Shown here piece by piece: positions 51,901 to 60,900 of a stretch of 64,000 bases of DNA (its first letter is position 1; every line of letters begins with the position of its first letter). Origin of the DNA: Nilaparvata lugens (taxonomy: Eukaryota > Arthropoda > Insecta > Hemiptera > Delphacidae); the NCBI RefSeq assembly GCF_014356525.2, contig NC_052511.1:7775500-7839499 (forward strand), given 5' to 3'. The notes beneath the pieces were generated by a model. That model saw only the letters and a list, made by a program, of their open reading frames with translations, ran no database searches and had not been told where the DNA came from. Made by a program: the position numbers and the translations under genes.

Positions 51901-54900
51901 ATATCATTTATGATTCCTTTTTTAATGATAGATTCGAGATACTGTTCTGCTACTTGGTAACCATTTCATGAAGGAGCGCCTGCAGTATGGATTGTACGGT
52001 CTCTACCCAAAGTACAGAGACTACATAGATCCGTTCTGCACATTACTCGGTTTGGTTGGTCACGGTCTGATCGCCAGTCGACTGTTGGCTGATCGGGGTT
52101 CGCTTGGTGATAAATGTGAGTTCAGTCAATTCATTTAACTTTTTATTAGGTACAGGATGTTTCAGGAAATTTTGAAAGTTAAATAATTTCAAGAAAAACA
52201 AATATTTAAATAACTGTTTTTCATATCATTTAATAGTAAAAAGAATGCCATTTTAGAATAAATACAGTAACATTTATTTTTTGAAGATGTAATCTTGCAG
52301 GTATGCTCTTTTTCTACGGAAATATTTTTGTAGTCTCTTCGTCACATAATCCATGGTTTGACGTAACATAACAACTGGAATTTCTAAAATCGCTTCTCGA
52401 ATATTGGCTTTCAATTCTTCCGTTGTTGCAGGTCGACTAAGGAACACTTTGCTTTTAAGGTGACCCCATAAAAATAAATCAAACGCTGTCAAATGAGGGG
52501 ATCTGGGAGGCCATGGAATGTTACCATTTCTCAAAATTACAAATGTTACAATTTCTCAAAATTACACGTTCCCCAAACAATTGGTGTACAGCTACCATTG
52601 ATATTCGTGCAGTGTGTGATGTAGTGAATCCATGATAACTAAATGGCAATGTTTTGTTGACAGGCTAGCATATGTTATTCAGTAGTAGCAATCGCCCACG
52701 GCTACCAACACAACTTTCAAAAATTTCCGGTTGAATCACTCTGTATACAGGGTAATTCATAATTATGGTAAAATAATTTAATACGTGATAGTAGAGGTGA
52801 AAATAAGAAAAAAGTTCTTATAAACATATATCCATAAACGCTTCATTAGCGAGCTATACAGGGTGAAAGATTTCGCCCGGAATTCAGTTCCTCTGGTGAA
52901 ATACACCGATGCTGAATTGTTTGGGGACTAGTTTTTGAAAAACCTATGCTGGATTCATATGGAAAAAATATCTGAAAAATTGAATAAAACTAGTCTGGAA
53001 TCTGTACTGTGAGTAGTTTTTGAGAAAAAAGTTGAAATATGCAAAAAATCTAAGTAGAAAACACAGACTTCTACGTTTGATGCCCAATAACTTTCTTTAA
53101 TGTCCAGTAAACAAATAATTTTTCGCAATAAAAATTGTAGAGAATTTAATTCTGAAAAAATGATGTAAGCTGTGTAAACTAAATTTAAATAAAAGTTGGA
53201 TAAAATGTATTCTTATGTAGTACATCACACCACAAAATTTGCTGTTTTATGAGGAGAGAACTAATAACTCATAGGTTGTAGCTGATTGCAAATAGAACAT
53301 TGATTTTAAGAACTGCTGTTCCAAAACAGCTTATTTATTTTGTTTTAAATAAAAAAATATTTAAAAGAAATTATCAGCTGAAAATTATTTTCAGAAATAT
53401 TTTAGCTCACTGTTAAACAAAAAAACAAACTGTAAGTTAGGCCTACTGTAGCCGCGCTGTGTTTTTTGTTTAACCTATTAACCAGTTATTTGTAACCATT
53501 TCACTTTGCTTTTAAGTTGAGTGTTAACTTTTCAAAAAATGGCAGGTAATTTTAGACATTATTCATACTCCGAATTAGCTGACATGCATTTAATGTATGG
53601 AATGGGACACTACTGTAATAGTACTGAAGCAAGACGTTTGTATCAAGAGAACTTTCCTAACCGAGTATGTCCAAGTTCAAGGTTTTTTGCCACTATTCAT
53701 CAACGTCTGTCTGAGACAGATTCTTTGATATCCAAAGAGCACATTTATGCAGGCAGACCCCGATCTACTATGACTGTTGAGTTAGAAGAACAAGTTCTTA
53801 ATGAAATTTATGAACATCCCGTGAAGAACACAAGAGAATTGTCAGTGCAGTTTAATGTCGATCAATCTATTATTTGGAGGATACTAAAAGAGCAACAATT
53901 ACATCCATACCACCTCCAGAAAGTTCATACTCTATTGCCACGAGACTGTATTCCCCATGCTGGTATTTGCCGATGGTTTTTAGTAAAACTTGTTTACCCA
54001 AACTTTTTAACAACCGTTTTATTTACCGACGAGGCACACTTTACAAGAACAGCTATCGTTAACGTCCACAACTAACATATTTGGGCAGCTGAGAATCCTC
54101 ATGCCATCAATCCCAATCTTCCACAACATCAGTTTTCAGTAAACATTTGGGCAGGAATCATAGGAGATCATCTACTTCTGTTCGAGCTTCCTTCCACACT
54201 TAATGGCATAATCTACTAGTCTTTTGGTATAAGTTTAATGTCATTTAGATATGCTACTTTCATATAAAAAAACTTTTCATAAAAACCGAATATTTTATTT
54301 GCAATCAGCTACAACTTATGAGTTATTAGTCTTCTCCTCATAAAACAGCAAATTTTTGTGGTGTAATGTACTACATAAGAATACATTTTATCCAACTTTT
54401 ATTCAAATTTAGTTTACACAGCTTACATCATTCTTTTCAGAATTAAATTCTCTACAATTTTTATTGCGAAAAATTATTTGTTTACTGGTCATTAAAGAAA
54501 GTTATTGGGCATCAAACGTAGAAGTCTGTGTTTTTATACTTGAATTTTTTGCATATTTCAACTTTTTTCTCAAAAACTACTCACACTACAGCTTCCAGAC
54601 TAGTTTTATTCAGTTTTTCAGATTTTTTTTCGGCTCATGCATGATCTAACGCGAACTTACACGTATAGGCATTCATTGTGATCACACCCGTAGGTGCGAT
54701 CACCAATTAAATTCACCGTATGTACAGTCAGTCCCAGACTGTAGCTTAGCCTATCGACGTAGGGCCACTAGACTACAATAAAACTCGTTCAGAAACATCA
54801 AACATTTTTGAAAATGTATCTTTCCATAAACAACAGATTCTCTTTTGTATCTTCTCAAAAGCAACGTGTTGCACCCTAAAGGATACACAAGGAGCTTTAA

Positions 54901-57900
54901 TGTATATTTCCATCATAAACAACAGATTCTCTTTTGTATATTCTCAAAAGCAAAGTGTTGCATCCGAAAACATACTCAAGGAGATTCAATGTATCTTTCC
55001 ATAAGCAACAGATTCTCTTTTGTATCTTCTCAAAAGCAACGTGTTGCACCCTAAAGGATACACAAGGAGCTTTAATGTATATTTCCATCATAAACAACAG
55101 ATTCTCTTTTGTATCTTCTCAAAAGCAACGTGTTGCACCCTAAAGGATACACAAGGAGCTTTAATGTATATTTCCATCATAAACAACAGATTCTCTTTTG
55201 TATATTCTCAAAAGCAAAGTGTTGCACCCTAAAGAATACACAAGGAGCTTTAATGTATATTTCCATCATAAACAACAGATTCTCTTTTGTATCTTCTCAA
55301 AAGCAACGTGTTGCATCCGAAAAGATACACAAGGAGCTTTTTGGATCTACGTCCTTTTAGCGCAAAACATCTTATCAGCTGACATTCGTTCAACATGCTC
55401 TTTTCATTGTTGGTGATACGTTGCAACTCTCTCATTCATTAAGAATCTCTGTTTGTTGAGATATTTCTTCAATGAAGCTCTTTAGGGAGCTTCCTCCATC
55501 TAGGGATCTAGAGTCTCTGAAGCCTGATGTTTTTGCAATACCGTCAATATTACTTCGCGAACCATACCTTGTATTTATTATGCTGTTTCAAAGCACTACC
55601 TCTGTAAACAAAGCCATAGTTCATTCTGGTGACGTCAGCACACCAATAAAAATTTGTTTATTTCAGCTGATCTATATCAGCTAGTGTTTTTATTGGTGTA
55701 GGAGCCCCACCTGTGCTGACGTCACCAGAATGCACTATGGCTTTGTTTACGGAGGTTGTGTTCAAAGCAAGGTTTATAAATACAGATCATGACACAATCC
55801 CGTGATGCATTGCAAAATCGCCATTTTATGGGGTTCTAGTTCACCAATTTCCAAATTTATCAGCTGTTATCATTATAGATTGAACAATATGATGTGTTAT
55901 ATTGTTCAAGGGATATTGCTTGGCTTTGAATTGTAAAATAGATTAATCCAACTAGGAACTGAATTGTTGATTTTTAGATTTAATATTGATCGGGAACTTG
56001 AAATTCTTTTCGAAGTTGGCATCGCATATTACTGTCTTGTCCCTGTGCCGGGCACTCTCTTTAATTCAGGCCTTTTCCCAAGTTATACTAGTAAATTTAA
56101 TACGCAATAGACTAGAGCCATTATTGTAAGTGAGTTAGCGAAATAAATTATTTTCTCTCTCTATTATGAACGGCCATGACTTCGAGTTTCCCATGATAGA
56201 TATTTAAAAATTGTGGCTCCGAGTCGTCGAGGAATGTAGATTATGGAATTATCTCTAAAACTTAGCCTTCTTGTCGCGACATAAAATGCGATAAGTTGGA
56301 AAACAGCAAGCATTGAAATTATAACAAACTACCGATTTTGCAGTTACTATTTGGTCCAAAGGCTGTAGAAGCCACGCGACGATTGGTCAAATTGATTCCA
56401 TTCGCCCAATAGGAGACCTGTTTCTAAATACAGTAGTGGGGATTCCCCAGTCGAGAGACCAGATTACGTTCCGGAGGACACTTTGCTAGGAGCACTACGA
56501 GAGTAAAGATGTAGTCACTATGTTTCCCCCTTTTTGGGCAGGTTTATAAGTTTATTTCAGTAGTTAATGTAGGAGCTAGTTTTATTTTTTATTAATGTTT
56601 AAATTTACTAGTAGTGCCATGTCCTGAAAGGTTTAATTGTGTTTCTTCATCATGTACGAATAATTGTTTCTTCAAATAACCGCTAAGGTACGTAAACTAA
56701 GGTTAAAATATAATTTAGGGAAATTAATTAAGTGAAACTTCAATCAAAAGATTTTATCAACAAGCCTGTTATTTTTCAAGTTAATAATATTGATTGAGAA
56801 TAATCCTTTTGATTTTATTAGTGATGGAAGATACTTATAATTTTTTTCTACAGAAGTATAGAAAGTTTTCAGTTACGTTACATTTGAGTTATTGTTTCTG
56901 GAGATATATTATCGTAGAGTATTGCTGAAAGTCAGGAAGATAGCCTTTAAATTGGAATGAAACTTTTAAGATTATGTTCATATTGAGTTTATGACATTTT
57001 TTAATTTATATTTTTCAGACTCTGTTTTCTTATGTCATTAAGGCTGTCGAATGATTTAGTAAATTTTTTATGATAGAAATCTTAATAGACGAAGAAGAAA
57101 GTTTTTCTTTTCCAGGAAATTAATATTAATGAATGTTCAAATTTTAATACAATTTAAATTATTTTCTATGTGTCTACTAATTTTATTTAATTAAAGGTAA
57201 AAATTCCACAAGATGAATCTTATAAGGCAAACATTATCTTTCCTTAAAGTGAAATTTTCAATATTTTTTTCTTTTATTGTGTTATAAAGTGTCTTGTTTT
57301 ATTAGGTGATAAATTCATAATTTCAGTTGATACTAGTTTTTGGACTTGTATTGTAGGTAAATCAAATCATAAACTCTGGAATGTTCATTTTTAATTAAGG
57401 TTCTGAGCAGTTTTGGGCGAATGCCCGTTATTTACACTTGGATTGCGTCCTATAGTTCATAAATAATAAATAAAATAAATGTTGGCTGGCGCACAAGTTT
57501 CCAACAATACTAGCCGAGCTACTATATGAAAAATTATATTGATTTCGCAAACCAAACGAAAAATATCATATAAGTTAGCATCATTTCAATTTGAATTATT
57601 TGTGAAGAAAGATCCATTAATTCTGATAAAAAGAATCAGTAGTTTAAAGATAAAAATCTATATAAAATGAGGATTCAAAGAATGAAGAATTTAATTAATT
57701 GTAATCAATAGATAACTCCTGTTTTAGCTTTTGATGAATTGTAGGAAGAGTTAGAAATTAATGCTGTAATACATTTATTTACAGCGGTTCATGTGTGTCC
57801 CCAAACCAACTTCTTGTACTACCACCCCTTTGGTTCCGCAACTTTATGTAACACCGCTTCAAGACACCCGTTCAGACGACAGGTCTAGGGACGTAAGAGG

Positions 57901-60900
57901 ACGTCGCCGTCAAGCCAAATTCAACCGGTAAAAGCTCACCGCCAAAAACAAGGTACTGTAACCCCGACGATAAAGCAACGTACAAACCAACGAAAGTGCA
58001 GTGTAGTGAAACAAAGGTTCATTCGAGAATGTCAATCAAAAGTGGGGATTCAAAATTATTATGAAATGGGTTATATGGGTTACTATCGACGAAACTTGGG
58101 TTCAACGGGCTTTTCTTTCTTGAGTAATTTATGTTGAAGTTAATTATTTGTTATTTGATGACTGATATTGTTTGGTTTTGTGACGTATTGCTATCTAAAC
58201 GGGGATAGTAATGCGCCCCCGAATCAGATGAAGAATGTCAACAAAGTAACATGAAATTGTTGTTTCTGTTGTTCGATTTTAGTTGCCAATGTTTATTGAA
58301 ACTGTTTGTATTTTTCAATTATTTCAAATTGTAGTGATTTTCTATAGTATAAACCTATTAAATCAGGCATGGCAAGATTAATTGAAGTTTTCTTGACTCT
58401 AGCCCGTTCACCTGCATGAATTAGGTATAGACTCAGGTATTTTCTAGATGTGTCGGCCTATTTCTAAATTCTAAATTTTATTCAAAATTATCTTATCTAT
58501 TATCTTTTAAAAAGTGCAGGCACATCCCAATGCCTTATGAATCATAATACTTGAGTTACAAAGAATATTAATAATTTTTAATAATAAATAAATGGATAAT
58601 TGAAGCATTATTATTATTAAACGAAATTATAATTAAATGCTGTAAATCACCCCGAAGGCTTCTGCTACTGCAAATATTGACAACAGGGTAAACAGCTAGA
58701 TGGAAATTCGATGAGCGCTACTATACAAAAATTATTTTTGTATACGGAGATTGTCAGTTTGGTGCAAGGGTAAGCATTCCTGACCGGCAATCTGGAGGTA
58801 CTGGGTTCGTTTCCCGGGCTGACAAATTATTTTTGTATAGTAGCGCTCATCGAATTTCCATCTAGCTGTTTACCCTGTTGTCAATATTTGCAGTAGCAGA
58901 AGTCTTCGGGGTGATTTACAGCATTTAATTGGAATTTCGTTTAATAATAATTATTCATTAATTAGCATTTAAACAAATGCAACTTCCAATTTATTTCCAT
59001 CTGTAGATAATTGAAGCATTTATTATTGAAATTTCATTATTAAAAAATTGAAAACCTGAATTCACATATTATCTGAACTAGAATATTGTTTTCAAAATGC
59101 ATAATTTTGTTACGAGCAAATTGGATTAGATTGGATTTTCAAATGTACCGCCATTTAGACCCCATAAAATGGCCGCTCCATTAGGAACACGAGTGTCATG
59201 ACGTGTATTTATAGACCTTGGTTCAAAGTCACGGAGAAAACGCAACAGGACGCCTACTGCAGTATATTTATTGATGTTTTATGAATCTGTAATTGTTTTG
59301 TGAAACAATACATCTGCGTTCACCTGCATAATTATAATAGTCATCCATTGTGATCACACCCTTATGTGCAATCATCAATTAAATTCATCGAATGTAACTG
59401 AATTTTTGTTGCTTGTGTGTTGCAGTGAGTGAACAGTTGTGGCCGCTTCTAGAGAGTCTATTCTCGCCGTGGCTAAACCCGTACTTCACCCGCAACCTGT
59501 CCGAGCCAACGGCTGCTTGGATCCAGCAACTGACCGACGACCGATCCGTTTTGCCGCCCTGGATTGTCACCGATGTGGCGCACGCCAACAAAATGGCCGC
59601 CATGTTCACCGAGTGCATACGATTCATGCTCGATACCTTACCAGGTCACCAATTTATTTGCAAATACAAGAAATATTTTTACAGATAAAAATAATCATTA
59701 AATTACAAAGGTTTTTAGCGTGACTGGAAAAATAAGCCTTGAGCCCCAACCACGAGTTCTAAAAATACATTAATTAATATATATTCATCATCAAAGTGAG
59801 GCATCATAATTTTCTTTTTTTGAAATGCATCTTTTCCTATAACTTGAGGTCCTTGTGTGGTATATTACGTTGATATTGCAATTTTCTGGACCTCACTATA
59901 ATACAATAAAACGAAGATCCGAAGTTCCACGGCCCATTAGATCACGTGAAAACTTCGAGACAGTGAGAACTTCAATTTTGCAGTCTCCGAGACGCACGCA
60001 AAAATGCGTCAGCCCTTGGACTTACTGATCGTTCTCTGAGAAGGATTCTTCACGAAGACCTTCATCTCTATACAAAATTAATATAATTTACAAAATGGCT
60101 GTTTTGAAGGAATGCTTCCCAGAATGCCTTACCTTAATTAGAGGCGATTTACAATGGCCGGCTCGATCTCCTGATTTGCCCCCGTGCAATGAAGGTATAA
60201 AATATTAAATAAATAAATTAGATATTATTATTATTAAATTAAATGCTGTAATTCACCCCGAAGACTTCTGTTACTGCAAATATTGACAACTAGATGGAAT
60301 TTCGATGAGCGCTACTATTCAAAAATTATTTGTCAGCCCGGGATTTGTTATTTCCCGGGCTGACAAATAATTCTTGAACATCGAATTTCCCTCTAGCTGT
60401 TTACCCTGTTGTCAATATTTGCAGTAGCAGAAGTCTTCGGGGTGAATACAGCATTTAATTTGGATTTTAATTTAATAATAATAATTAATTCATTAGCACT
60501 TGAATAATTGCAATATCTCAGTAATTTCCATCAATAAATTAAGTATTGTATGTAAAGTACTGTGGTTCTTAATTAAGATAAGTGAAACATATATTTATTT
60601 TAGGTTTATATTTATTGAAATTCCACCTAAATTGTAAATACTAAAATACAAAATCAAAAATCCCATCCAATTCCATCAATTGATTTTTATATCCTCAATT
60701 TTGATACTCGAGAAATACTGCAAATAATCTCTACTCTTCTTTTGATAATCTTCAAATAATTTTTTCTTTTACTTTTCAGGCTGCACAAATATTTTAAGCT
60801 TTGTTTGGCAATTTTATGTGATAAAATATGCTCATGCGTCAGTCAAGGAACACATTCTGAACTTGATGCACAGTCGCCTGCTCACACTGCCTTGGAACCG

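Larger units (their letters stand above)
55768..59220. mobile_element. hAT-like element C, copy with two nested insertions
   Basis: Same ends as 44465-45065 (CAAGGTTTATAAATACAG and CGTGTATTTATAGACCTTG), 8 bp duplication GTTCAAAG at 55760-55767 and 59221-59228. It is interrupted by 56044-58524 and 58610-59005; removing both gives the compact copy. Confidence 0.8.

Noticed and set aside
54845..55435. Series of staggered 60-80 codon frames
   Set aside because: Produced by the 85-90 bp minisatellite; the unit length shifts the frame at each repeat.
58752..58824. Genuine tRNA gene
   Set aside because: Stem mismatch, C instead of U before the anticodon and position inside a repeated hairpin element point to a SINE head.
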